64,000 bases of DNA, taken from NCBI RefSeq assembly GCF_009664975.1, contig NZ_WJXB01000003.1, forward strand, positions 1 through 64,000. The letters run 5' to 3'. A program made the position numbers and the translations under genes. The DNA is from Paenibacillus monticola (GTDB taxonomy: Bacteria; Bacillota; Bacilli; Paenibacillales; Paenibacillaceae). Under the pieces are notes generated by a model. That model ran no database searches, was not told where the DNA came from, and saw only the letters and a program-made list of their open reading frames with translations. Numbering within the stretch: the first letter of the stretch is position 1; each line of letters opens with the position of its first letter. This document shows positions 8,758 to 17,123 of this stretch, piece after piece.

Positions 8758-8804
8758 ATAATATGACTACGATGGGTCATATTATAAAAACTTTCGAATA
8801 TGAC
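8758..8804. promoter_or_regulatory. Inverted-repeat operator upstream of SDR paralogue 2
   Basis: ATAATATGAC (8758-8767) and GTCATATTAT (8776-8785) are perfect 10-base arms separated by eight bases. A third half-site, ATATGAC, lies at 8798-8804 and is followed by the same ACGATG word. The site sits about 50 bases upstream of the SDR start and 100 bases before the DinB gene. No regulator for it is adjacent. Confidence 0.55.
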
Positions 8805-8885
8805 ACGATGCCGTCAAATTACAAGTCGTATACTAAATTAGCAAGTACGAATGAAGAGGATTTATTAGAAATGGAGCGATAGTGT

Positions 8886-9341
8886 ATGCCAAAAAATAAT
8901 GACATTTTAAATTTCCAAGCCTTTATTCCGTGGGTTAGTACATTAAAGCAATTGGATACCGAGGTATGGACTAAACCTATGTCAGAAGGAAAATGGTCGA
9001 TTAGCGAAATGGTTTCTCACATTATGAATTGGGATAATCACATCCTCACACATATCCTTCCCTTCGTTAGACTAGGTAAAGAGATTAGCTTCCCAAATAT
9101 TGATACTTACAATCGAAAGGCAGCTGTTTATGCCAAATCAGGAATTACACAATCAGCATTGATTGAAGAAGTCATTCGAACCAGAGAAAAGCTTGTTGCT
9201 CAGCTTGTAGAAATGCCGGATGTTCTATATAATGCACAATTGAACTATTCTCTTGCTTTCTTAATTGAGGAATTTGTTGTCCATGACAATGTACACAAAG
9301 AACAGATTATGCAATTTATCAACAAGTGTAATTTGGAATAA
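8886..9341 (+). CDS. DinB-superfamily protein
   Basis: A 151-residue helical protein with the DinB pattern WSISEMVSHIMNWDNHIL near residue 40 and a C-terminal VVHDNVHKEQI helix. The histidines in these segments fit the three-His metal site of the family. A GGAG lies nine bases before the ATG. It is divergent from SDR paralogue 2 and has its own terminator. It is only distantly similar to the DinB protein encoded at 2394-2870. Its function is unknown. Confidence 0.78.
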   Translation: MPKNNDILNFQAFIPWVSTLKQLDTEVWTKPMSEGKWSISEMVSHIMNWDNHILTHILPFVRLGKEISFPNIDTYNRKAAVYAKSGITQSALIEEVIRTREKLVAQLVEMPDVLYNAQLNYSLAFLIEEFVVHDNVHKEQIMQFINKCNLE

Positions 9342-9374
9342 GCGTGAGCATCAGAACAACCTAATATCCACAAT

Positions 9375-9405
9375 AAAAGAGATGCCCTATTTAGGCATCT
9401 CTTTT
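9375..9405. terminator. Rho-independent terminator
   Basis: AAAAGAGATGCC pairs perfectly with GGCATCTCTTTT around a seven-base loop, 33 bases after the DinB stop. The A and T tracts make it bidirectional, so it can also end the SDR transcript arriving from the right. Confidence 0.88.
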
Positions 9406-9485
9406 GCTGTTTCCTTTAGTGTAATTGGCATCGTATGAGTTCGTCCACGTGAAGCTCATCCTTGAGGAAGAGGCAAGTCTCCCCG

Positions 9486-10328
9486 TTAGGCGTTCGCCGG
9501 GAAGTCCGTTGAGAAGGCAAGATCCTTCTGCGCTTCCAAATTCGCGAGCCGCTCGGTGAGTGCTTTGTGAATCGTCGTATAAGAGTCGCTGCCAAGCGCA
9601 ATTCGCTTAGGTGCCGGGTGTTGATCGACGCTATCGATCATGATCTTGGCCATTTTGGCGGGATCGCCGAGGGAGACACTTGTACCTTCCTCAATTATCC
9701 GTCGCACCATGCTTGCGGGAGATATATCGTATGCATCAATCTTCGGTGCAAGCTGGGAACTTCCATAGCGAAATTCAGTTCGTGCTCCGCCGGGCTCAAC
9801 GAGTGTACAGCCAATGTTAAACGGAGCTACTTCTTGCCCAACTGCCTCAATGAAGCCCTCGATCCCCCACTTGCCTGCGTGATAGAGCGATCCGCCAGGG
9901 AACGCGGCCTGGCCACCCACAGTAGAGAGTTGGATAATTCGGCCACCGCCCTGCGTACGCAGATGCGGAAGGGCGGCACGTACCACCTGGATCGAGCCAA
10001 TCAGGTTGGTGTTGATCTGGTGGAGGATTTGGTCATCCGTCATCTCCTCGGCTGCACCAAAGAGACCATACCCAGCGTTGTTGACTACGACATCGATCTT
10101 GCCAAGATCAGTGAACGCCTTATTCACGACCTGATGAATTGCCGGTGTGTCTGTCACGTCGAGATGGGCGAGCCACAAGAGGTCACCGTATTGCGCTTTG
10201 AGATCGTTCATGGCATCCATCTTGCGAACGGTACCGGCGACACGGTCACCACGTGCTAGAAGTTGCTCGGTCATGTGGCGCCCGAAGCCGCTGTTTACAC
10301 CAGTGATAAGCCAAGTTCGTTGTGTCAT
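9486..10328 (-). CDS. SDR-family oxidoreductase
   Basis: A 280-residue short-chain dehydrogenase. TGVNSGFG binds the cofactor, VVNNAGYG follows, and STVGG with YHAGK supply the catalytic Ser, Tyr and Lys. The longer C-terminal part resembles the retinol-dehydrogenase-like or YbbO-like branch. Base composition is visibly richer in G and C than in neighbouring genes, as it is in the divergent TetR gene, so the pair may have been acquired together. AGAAGGA precedes the ATG. Confidence 0.87.
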   Translation of the reverse strand: MTQRTWLITGVNSGFGRHMTEQLLARGDRVAGTVRKMDAMNDLKAQYGDLLWLAHLDVTDTPAIHQVVNKAFTDLGKIDVVVNNAGYGLFGAAEEMTDDQILHQINTNLIGSIQVVRAALPHLRTQGGGRIIQLSTVGGQAAFPGGSLYHAGKWGIEGFIEAVGQEVAPFNIGCTLVEPGGARTEFRYGSSQLAPKIDAYDISPASMVRRIIEEGTSVSLGDPAKMAKIMIDSVDQHPAPKRIALGSDSYTTIHKALTERLANLEAQKDLAFSTDFPANA

Positions 10329-10373
10329 TTTTCAATCCTTCTTTCTTGAGGTTTTCAGTTATTCAGATACTTT

Positions 10374-10413
10374 ACTAACTGGTTAGTTATATGTTATATC
10401 TATCTAACCAGTT
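10374..10413. promoter_or_regulatory. Paired TetR operators
   Basis: ACTAACTGGTTAGT at 10374-10387 is near-palindromic, and AACTGGTTAG within it (10377-10386) recurs as an exact inverted copy, CTAACCAGTT, at 10404-10413. Both lie in the divergent region between the SDR and TetR genes, covering the likely promoters. This spacing is typical for one TetR regulator controlling both genes. Confidence 0.65.
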
Positions 10414-10475
10414 TGTCAAATGATACAATGTGTTCAAGATACTATACACAGAATGTAGAAGGTGAGGATGATTTG

Positions 10476-11060
10476 ATGCGGAATGCCGAAGCGACGCGAG
10501 AACGGATTCTTGATGCAGCCATGGCGGAGTTCTCCGCTTATGGCATTGCTGGCGCGCGGGTCGATCGCATTGCCAAGACGGCTGGATGTAACAAGAATAT
10601 GATATACATCTATTTTGATAATAAAGAGACACTTTTCAGCACCATCCTTCAAAAGCATCTTACGCGGGTGTACGAGGAACTCCCCTTCACGCCCGATGAT
10701 CTCCCAGGGTATGCGACGCGTGTGTTCAATTTTGCGATGACGAATCCCGATTTGATACGGCTAATGGCGTGGTCCAGTCTGGAACAAAAGACAGAAAGTC
10801 CAGCCGAACGCGGCACCATTCATGATCTGAAAGTTGCGGCGTTGCTACAGGCGCAAAACGCGGGTCAGGTGAACAAGACCTTCGCTCCGGGCTTTCTCCT
10901 TACCGCCATTATGGCGCTCGCTACGGCTTGGACGGCGTCTAATCCCTTTGGCCCGTCACTTGATCCGGATTCTACGAAGAATCCTGACGAGTTGAGGAAC
11001 AGTATCGCTGAAGCGGTCAAACTGATCACACAAGGCGATACGGAGAAGCACGAACAATAA
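10476..11060 (+). CDS. TetR/AcrR-family regulator
   Basis: The start at 10476 follows AAGGTGAGGA; an earlier ATG at 10413 lies inside the operator and has no ribosome site. The 194-residue protein has the TetR helix-turn-helix GARVDRIAKTAGCNKNMIYIYF near residues 30-50, and a C-terminal domain of the type found in YcdC/RutR-like regulators (LPGYATRVFNFAMTNPDLIRLM). It is divergent from the SDR gene and shares its GC-rich composition. Control of that SDR gene through the paired operators is inferred. Confidence 0.87.
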   Translation: MRNAEATRERILDAAMAEFSAYGIAGARVDRIAKTAGCNKNMIYIYFDNKETLFSTILQKHLTRVYEELPFTPDDLPGYATRVFNFAMTNPDLIRLMAWSSLEQKTESPAERGTIHDLKVAALLQAQNAGQVNKTFAPGFLLTAIMALATAWTASNPFGPSLDPDSTKNPDELRNSIAEAVKLITQGDTEKHEQ

Positions 11061-11097
11061 CTTTCTTGATAACTTCCATACCTGCACCCAACCAAAT

Positions 11098-11141
11098 AAA
11101 ACAAGCCGGAGCAAATGACACATCCGTGTCCGGCTTGTTTT
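11098..11141. terminator. Bidirectional terminator
   Basis: AAAACAAGCCGGA pairs with TCCGGCTTGTTTT across an 18-base loop, between the convergent TetR gene and the AraC gene ending at 11146. Confidence 0.88.
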
Positions 11142-11145
11142 ACTT

Positions 11146-12021
11146 CTACAACTTTTTCGTAACGGGTATCCAGATTTCGCTTTTGAATGTGGGGGACATT
11201 ACATCTTTACTCTCATTCCAGAGAATTTCCGGTCCCTCCATTTGTTCGTAATTAGAGGATGGGAACCATTCCGAATAAATCCGCCCCCAGATCTCTTGCA
11301 ACGTACCCGGAAAAGGTCCGACCGCTTCAAATACTGCCCAAGTGGATGCGGAAACATCCAGTTGCGATAAACCTTCTGGACATTCCAGTGTTGTAGCCAC
11401 ACCGATGTAATGATCCAACTCTCCTTTTTCCTCCATCCGACTCTCGGGAAAGTTCGTGGATGCGCTTAGCAAACCCAAGGGAACAACATTCGAAAGCTGC
11501 TTAAGTCGAGTGATTGACAACAGATCAAGGCTTTCCCACATCGCAGCAATTTCTGGATTCACTCCGTCAAATTGAATGGGAACTCTCTTGTGGAACCCAA
11601 CGATACGAAAAGCCTCTTTTTCCTCAATACGGTAATTCATTTCACTACCTCCTTTGATGCTCAACTGAAAAGTCATTCGAGGAAAGGCTTTTAGTAGTTG
11701 TCCCGTGACTCTTGCTTCTGAGGGTGTAACTCCGTGAAAGAGCTGGAACGCTTTAGTAAATGCGTCTGGTGAACTGTATCCATAATTCAAGGCGATGTCG
11801 ATGATCCTTAAATTACTTCTTTGAAGCTCAAATGCAGCCAGCGTCAGGCGCCTGCGGCGAATATATTCTGACAGTGAAATACCAGCTAGAAATGAATACA
11901 TTCGCTTAAAATGATATTCGGAACATAAAGCTCGTCTTGCCACTTCCTTATAGTCAATTTCATTGGTAAGATTGTCTTCAATGTAGCATAATGCATTATT
12001 CATGTTTTCAAGTAAGTTCAT
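11146..12021 (-). CDS. AraC-family regulator with GyrI-like effector domain
   Basis: Residues 1-105 form an AraC/XylS double helix-turn-helix ([18 protein letters not shown] and [20 protein letters not shown]). Residues 130-290 form a GyrI-like or integron-cassette-type ligand-binding domain ([19 protein letters not shown]). Such two-domain proteins bind hydrophobic or cationic drugs in the C-terminal domain and activate efflux or detoxification genes. No obvious efflux target is adjacent; the LysE-type exporter on the right is divergent and could be one. Confidence 0.87.
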   Translation of the reverse strand: MNLLENMNNALCYIEDNLTNEIDYKEVARRALCSEYHFKRMYSFLAGISLSEYIRRRRLTLAAFELQRSNLRIIDIALNYGYSSPDAFTKAFQLFHGVTPSEARVTGQLLKAFPRMTFQLSIKGGSEMNYRIEEKEAFRIVGFHKRVPIQFDGVNPEIAAMWESLDLLSITRLKQLSNVVPLGLLSASTNFPESRMEEKGELDHYIGVATTLECPEGLSQLDVSASTWAVFEAVGPFPGTLQEIWGRIYSEWFPSSNYEQMEGPEILWNESKDVMSPTFKSEIWIPVTKKL

Positions 12022-12189
12022 TTCCTGCCCGCCTCTCCTCAGAACTAGAATAACAGCAATTTTGGATACTAGTCCGATAGTTCATGCACAATAAAGACGG
12101 GACTTCCGCTTATGCTGCCGCAATAATATACTATAAGCATTCAAAATATTAGGTGTATATTCATGTGACTACTTTTACTGGAGGTCATC

Positions 12190-12771
12190 ATGAATATAAC
12201 GTCCTTTTTCATCTATTGTATTGTGGTTACATTTACGCCCGGACCTACCAATATTGTTATTTTATCTTCCGTGCATCATTTTGGCACAAAAAAGGCAATG
12301 GAATATGTAGGTGGAGCCACGATTGCTTTTGGCCTGTTACTTGCCGCTTCTGCTATGCTTAATCATATGCTTGCCGGGGTCATTCCGAATATTCTGAGCG
12401 TCATGCAGATCATAGGCAGTGTATATATGCTTTACCTAGCCTATCAAATCTATCGAATGAGTTCCGCGGAAACCAAACCTAAACAAACTGCCAATTTTGT
12501 CTCAGGCTTGCTAATGCAATTTGTAAATCCCAAGGTATTATTGTTCACGCTAACGGTTATACCGAGCTATGTTATGCCCTACTATACTTCTTCACTTGCA
12601 TCGCTCGTGTTTGTTATAATCATCACCATCATCGGATTTCTAGCCTTTACGACCTGGGTTGTATTTGGCGCAGTCTTTCGAAGCTTTCTACACAATCATC
12701 AAAAAGTGATCAACACCCTGATGGCGCTATTTCTGGTTTATTCGGCAATGATGGTATCGGGAATCCTATAG
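12190..12771 (+). CDS. LysE/RhtB-family amino-acid exporter
   Basis: A 193-residue membrane protein with six predicted helices. It starts with the family signature FTPGPTNIVIL and contains the VNPKVLLF motif before helix four. The family exports amino acids or related small molecules by proton antiport. TGGAGG lies seven bases before the ATG. The next gene, an AraC regulator, begins 19 bases after the stop, so both are probably co-transcribed and the regulator likely controls export. Confidence 0.87.
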   Translation: MNITSFFIYCIVVTFTPGPTNIVILSSVHHFGTKKAMEYVGGATIAFGLLLAASAMLNHMLAGVIPNILSVMQIIGSVYMLYLAYQIYRMSSAETKPKQTANFVSGLLMQFVNPKVLLFTLTVIPSYVMPYYTSSLASLVFVIIITIIGFLAFTTWVVFGAVFRSFLHNHQKVINTLMALFLVYSAMMVSGIL

Positions 12772-12790
12772 AGCTAAAGAGGTGGAGGGT

Positions 12791-13567
12791 ATGGAGAAAT
12801 TCAACTACAAGAAGTCGGCAGATATCCTCGCATTATCGGCAAGCATGACTGATTTCACTTATAAAAAGCATTGTCATGAGGAATATGCGCTCGGTGTTAC
12901 CCTGCGTGGCATCCAACAATATAATCTTGACGGCAGTTTTCAGTCCTCCCATAAAAATGGCGTCATGCTGTTTAATCCCGAGCAGTATCACGACGGCAGC
13001 TCATTTGATAGGGCTGGCATTGATTATGTTATGCTTTATATCAAACCAGCCTTATTTCTAGAGATAATGGGCAAGAAAGAATTGGTGCACTTCTCCTCCC
13101 CTATCGTCTACGATGCCCAATTGGCGCAATGTATATTGTCCCTCAGCCAGGCTATTCAGAACGGTAAAGATGAATCTTTGTGCAGCGAGCTGCTGTTAAC
13201 CCTAGTCGACCTTGTTTCCAATACCGAAATAAATACTGCTCACAGAAATAATAGTGCACTTGTCAAAAGAGCGAAGGAAATGATGTTCTGCAACATAGAC
13301 AATGTGCTGAAGCTTGACGACCTCTGTACAGAATTTAATCTGTCCAAATATCAGTTCATTCGCGAGTTTAAGGCTCATACCGGAATTTCGCCCTATCAGT
13401 TTTTTTTGAATAGCAAGGTAGAACATGCCAAGCAGTCCATTGAGAAGAACAAGGATATCTATACAGCTGTCGCTGAATACGGATTTGTGGATCTTACTCA
13501 TTTGAACAGGCATTTTAAGAGTGTGTTCGGAATAACCGCGTATGAATACATGTCACAGCTCAATTGA
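12791..13567 (+). CDS. AraC-family regulator with cupin-like N-terminal domain
   Basis: A 258-residue protein. The N-terminal half is the AraC ligand-binding fold (CHEEYALGVTLRG, FNPEQYHDG), and the C-terminal 100 residues hold the two helix-turn-helix units (LDDLCTEFNLSKYQFIREF and TAVAEYGFVDLTHLNRHF). The ATG at 12791 follows GAGGTGG, while a GTG at 12782 overlaps that ribosome site. LysE and AraC pairs of this kind are common, and the regulator is usually taken to sense the exported amino acid. Its last eight bases overlap the end of the convergent GNAT gene. Confidence 0.87.
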   Translation: MEKFNYKKSADILALSASMTDFTYKKHCHEEYALGVTLRGIQQYNLDGSFQSSHKNGVMLFNPEQYHDGSSFDRAGIDYVMLYIKPALFLEIMGKKELVHFSSPIVYDAQLAQCILSLSQAIQNGKDESLCSELLLTLVDLVSNTEINTAHRNNSALVKRAKEMMFCNIDNVLKLDDLCTEFNLSKYQFIREFKAHTGISPYQFFLNSKVEHAKQSIEKNKDIYTAVAEYGFVDLTHLNRHFKSVFGITAYEYMSQLN

Positions 13568-14036
13568 TATTACATCTTAATTTCAAGGCCTTTTGTTCCA
13601 CGCCATAAACCTTAAATCCTACAGACTTATACAGCTTTTTGGCGGAGTCGTTGTCAGATACTACTGTTAAGTTTATTTGTTCCAAACCCTCGCAATCCCT
13701 CGCCCTTGTTATTAGTTCAAGCATTAGTAATTTCCCCAAACCTTTCCCTCGCATTTCGGGTGCTACATACATTCCATAAACATTCCCTTTATGTACAGCT
13801 TTAAGGCTGTTTTCGCGCATGAAAGTCACAATTCCAACTAACGAACCACTACTATCAAATGCACCTAGAACAAATTTGTCCTTAGACGGTTTAATTCGCT
13901 CCACTATAGTTTCTAATGAAAATTCCACTTCTCTCTCGTACGTAGATCCAAATGCTTCTGGGTTGATCATTAACGAACTCAATCGTAATTCTTGGTAGAA
14001 TCGAGCATCTGTTTCCTGCAATACACGTATACTCAT
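13560..14036 (-). CDS. GNAT-family N-acetyltransferase
   Basis: A 158-residue acetyltransferase. The acetyl-CoA loop is MYVAPEMRGKGLGKLLM, and LTVVSDNDSAKKLYKSVGF is the typical C-terminal motif. It would acetylate an amine on a small molecule or protein; the acceptor is not evident. A GGGAG lies before the ATG. It is convergent with the AraC gene, overlapping it by eight bases, and is followed by no shared terminator. Confidence 0.87.
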   Translation of the reverse strand: MSIRVLQETDARFYQELRLSSLMINPEAFGSTYEREVEFSLETIVERIKPSKDKFVLGAFDSSGSLVGIVTFMRENSLKAVHKGNVYGMYVAPEMRGKGLGKLLMLELITRARDCEGLEQINLTVVSDNDSAKKLYKSVGFKVYGVEQKALKLRCNIN

Positions 14037-14061
14037 AAGTTCTCCCTCCGAAATCCCAAAA

Positions 14062-14553
14062 TCATTTCAAAGTTATTTCCTTTTTCCAGGTTAGCTCTTT
14101 CCCCTCAGCATCCTTGAATAGAAATACAACCTGCCCTTCCTCGCCTTTCATCGTATCCGGGTAGAAGAAGCCCATGAATTGTCCATTTCCACTAATATAA
14201 AAGCCATCTTCCCCGTTTCCTCCATGCTCAATGGCCTCTTGAATCGAATTCACAATCGTATTATTCTTGGATACCCATTGCATTTCAGCTAAAGCGAAAC
14301 CTTCTGGACGTTGATTTACGACAAAATCGAAGCTATTCCCCTCAATGGGTTTGAGGGTTTGGTCAATGATGATCAGGATTTCCTTGTCAGAGTTTGCTGC
14401 TGAATCGTTAGCATCAGTCTTCGCTGGTTCGGTTGCTGTTGGTACCGGATTAACGTTGTCCGCTGAGCCTGAGCTAGTCTGATTACCACACGCGCTAGTA
14501 AGAAGCAGCACAGTTAGTGCTGAAATAAGATAGATGGTTTTCTGTTTATTCAT
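14062..14553 (-). CDS. Lipoprotein translationally coupled to a sensor kinase
   Basis: A 163-residue protein with a lipoprotein signal peptide ending in LTSAC, followed by a Ser/Thr/Ala-rich linker and a globular domain of about 100 residues with a central GFYISGNGQFMGFFYP. The ATG at 14553 overlaps the stop codon of the kinase gene in ATGAATAA and follows GAGGAGA, so translation is coupled. A surface protein made with a two-component system may act as its sensor accessory or its output. I do not recognise the globular domain. Confidence 0.75.
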   Translation of the reverse strand: MNKQKTIYLISALTVLLLTSACGNQTSSGSADNVNPVPTATEPAKTDANDSAANSDKEILIIIDQTLKPIEGNSFDFVVNQRPEGFALAEMQWVSKNNTIVNSIQEAIEHGGNGEDGFYISGNGQFMGFFYPDTMKGEEGQVVFLFKDAEGKELTWKKEITLK

Positions 14554-16297
14554 GGAGTTCTCCTCTGTCTTCATTTAATGTAAAAGAAAATGCGACACCT
14601 TGTTTGGTATTGACCACACTGAACTTGCTCTCATGAAGCTCCAAGATATGTTTGACGATCGCAAGTCCCAGACCCGTCCCACCGGATTTACGATCCCGTG
14701 ATCGCTCCACCCGGTAGAATTGATCCCAAATTCTGCTCAAATCTTCCTCGGCAATGGGCGAACCGGTATTCTCGATTATTGTAGTCATCTCTCCGTGAGA
14801 CATGCGCTTGATCTCAATGGTAATGACACTCTTCTCCACGGCATGCCGAATAGCATTACTTAATAAATTTAGAACAACCTGCTCCATTCGTCTGGGGTCA
14901 GCCTTAACAAACAGTTCTTCCACTTCAACTGTGTTTATCCAGAATTGAAGATGTTTACTCTCCAACTGTTGAGAGAATGAATCTGCCACCTTTTGAATAA
15001 GCGTTGTTAAGGATATACTTCTTGGCTGTAGCCGGATGGCCCTGGCTTCGAATTTGGAAAGCTCCAACAGATCCATAATTAAAGCATTCATCCGATCCGT
15101 CTCATTTACAATGAGGGCCAGGTAACGCTCTTTCTTTTCACTGGCCACCCCATCCTGCAGACCTTCTGCAAAACCTTTTACTATCCCCAAAGGGGTCTTT
15201 AACTCATGGGAGATGTTCGCAATCAACTCTTTACGAAGCTGCTCTGACCGCTGCTTTTCGGCAACATCCTCCTGCAGTTTCATATTCGCACTTGTTAGCT
15301 CCATTAAGGTTGTATTCAAGTTCTGCGACAACGTATTCAGGCTGCGGGACATCTCACCAAACTCATCCTTCGAATGAATTTCAGGCTGCTCGGTAAAGTC
15401 TAACCTGGCAAGACGTCCCGCCGAGCGATTTAACAGCACTAACGGACGAGATACAATTCTGGAATAAATCAACGACAAAATAACCACAAGTACAACAATG
15501 ATTGGCGCCAAATACACAAAATATTGCTTGAGGACCCCAACCGCTTCCCCGACTGGCTGCAGAGAGGTCATGACGAATACATATCCGCCCCCATTGCTAT
15601 CCTCTGCGAGTGAGCGAATCAGAACTGCATAATTGACACCGCTCCATTTATCCTGCCAATCCATCTGTACTAGCGCACCGTTTTGCAGACGGGATTGATA
15701 TTGTTCTACTTTTGATAGCCAGTCCCGAATAGCATCATCTATTAAAGCATCCTGATAAAGAGGGTTATACGAGCGCAGCTCAGGCAGTATGAAGTCCGTT
15801 ACCATCCCCTTTACCCGTACCAAACCCTCTTCGAGACTTACCTTTGTCTGCTGTATGACCACTGGCTGCATGATCGTATCCAACTCATCCATAAAAATAC
15901 CATCGACCACCAGCATACTGCCGATCTCAATCCCTTCCGGGATGTAATTCATTGGTGTTCCATCCATGGGGATACGAATCGTAATTGTCTTCCCCTCTGA
16001 TTGTAATTTCACAAAATAGGGGTTTATGGGTGTTCGTTCAAACCGGTTGTTCAAAATGGCGGTGCTTGTATCATTATGATTCATAAATGAGCCAAGCAGC
16101 CGCGATTGTTCACTGGATTCGGTCTGTTTGAATTGTTCCGTGAATTGATTCATATTCCGTTCTAAGGTATTAATCTTGGACGAACGATAAAACCGTTCAA
16201 AAAACAATCCTTCGGCAAGCATAACCAACGAAAAAACGAGTAAGATCAGAACTGTGGTTACAATGAACAGTTTGAGAACTACACCCTGTCTTTTCAT
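14546..16297 (-). CDS. Sensor histidine kinase
   Basis: A 583-residue membrane kinase. Helices at about 9-30 and 258-280 flank a large extracellular domain of about 225 residues. A HAMP segment follows (281-335), then the phosphoacceptor region NISHELKTPLG with His364. The ATPase domain has NLLSNAIRH (N box), GTGLGLAIVKHI (G boxes) and FYRVERS (F box). The start overlaps the response-regulator stop in ATGA. It autophosphorylates on His364 and passes phosphate to the regulator encoded upstream. The extracellular signal is unknown; the coupled lipoprotein may contribute. Confidence 0.92.
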   Translation of the reverse strand: MKRQGVVLKLFIVTTVLILLVFSLVMLAEGLFFERFYRSSKINTLERNMNQFTEQFKQTESSEQSRLLGSFMNHNDTSTAILNNRFERTPINPYFVKLQSEGKTITIRIPMDGTPMNYIPEGIEIGSMLVVDGIFMDELDTIMQPVVIQQTKVSLEEGLVRVKGMVTDFILPELRSYNPLYQDALIDDAIRDWLSKVEQYQSRLQNGALVQMDWQDKWSGVNYAVLIRSLAEDSNGGGYVFVMTSLQPVGEAVGVLKQYFVYLAPIIVVLVVILSLIYSRIVSRPLVLLNRSAGRLARLDFTEQPEIHSKDEFGEMSRSLNTLSQNLNTTLMELTSANMKLQEDVAEKQRSEQLRKELIANISHELKTPLGIVKGFAEGLQDGVASEKKERYLALIVNETDRMNALIMDLLELSKFEARAIRLQPRSISLTTLIQKVADSFSQQLESKHLQFWINTVEVEELFVKADPRRMEQVVLNLLSNAIRHAVEKSVITIEIKRMSHGEMTTIIENTGSPIAEEDLSRIWDQFYRVERSRDRKSGGTGLGLAIVKHILELHESKFSVVNTKQGVAFSFTLNEDRGELHE

Positions 16298-16974
16298 GAT
16301 TCCAGCTCGAATTTATAGCCTGAACGAATGACGGTACAGATATACTGACCTTCGTCTCCCAGCTTGGCTCTTAATTTTTTGATATGGGTGTCCACTGTGC
16401 GCAAATCCCCTAAATAATCGTAGCCCCAAACGGCGTCCAATATATACTCTCGGGATACAACTTTTCCATAATGCTTAATGAGAAAGAGAAGCAAATCATA
16501 CTCTTTTGGCGACAGATTAATCTTTATTCCTGCCATGGATACCGTATGTGCCGTTCTATTTACCAACAAATCACCATAGAGCATTGTATCTCCTTCACGT
16601 CCAATGGTTCCTTCAGTTCTTTTCATTAATGCAGTAGCACGAGCTACTAAGACCCTTGGACTTAAAGGCTTCGTTACGTATTCATCCGCACCAAGCTCGA
16701 ACCCCAGTATTTGGTCATCGTCCTCCGACCTAGCCGTAATAATGATAATCGGTACGTCCGACTTTGCACGAATACGTCTGCATACCGACCATCCATCCAT
16801 TTCTGGCATCATAATATCCAGAACAACCAGGTCCACCGAAGTCTGTTCAAAAATCTCCAGCCCAAGACGGCCGTTCTCTGCCTCATATACTTCCCATTGT
16901 TCCTTTTTGAAATAATCCGTTATAAATTCACGCATGAGCATATCATCTTCAACTAACAAGATCCTTCGTTTCAT
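16294..16974 (-). CDS. OmpR-family response regulator
   Basis: A 226-residue regulator. The receiver domain has EDD at 9-11, the phosphorylated Asp53 in VVLDIMMPEMDG, and the Lys of YVTKPLSPR. The C-terminal winged helix has YDLLLFLIKHYGKVVSREYILDAVWGYDY. The ATG at 16974 is preferred because GGAG precedes it by nine bases; a GTG seven codons earlier has no better site. It is the first gene of a regulator-kinase-lipoprotein operon with overlapping reading frames, expressed from the gap at 16975-17123. Confidence 0.92.
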   Translation of the reverse strand: MKRRILLVEDDMLMREFITDYFKKEQWEVYEAENGRLGLEIFEQTSVDLVVLDIMMPEMDGWSVCRRIRAKSDVPIIIITARSEDDDQILGFELGADEYVTKPLSPRVLVARATALMKRTEGTIGREGDTMLYGDLLVNRTAHTVSMAGIKINLSPKEYDLLLFLIKHYGKVVSREYILDAVWGYDYLGDLRTVDTHIKKLRAKLGDEGQYICTVIRSGYKFELES

Positions 16975-17123
16975 TGGTGTGCACTCCACTTCCACTTACA
17001 ACCTTATTTATATATCTACAAGCCCCACTATAGAGGACTGCTGTGTACGTCGTGTGTATTTTATCTGAATTCCAGAAGAAGTACAAATATCGAGGCTGTC
17101 CATACACAGAAACTGTTACAACG

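Noticed and set aside
9567..10259. Long plus-strand open frame (230 codons) opposite the SDR gene
   Set aside because: It mirrors the codon pattern of a clear SDR gene on the other strand, has no ribosome site and resembles no protein family.
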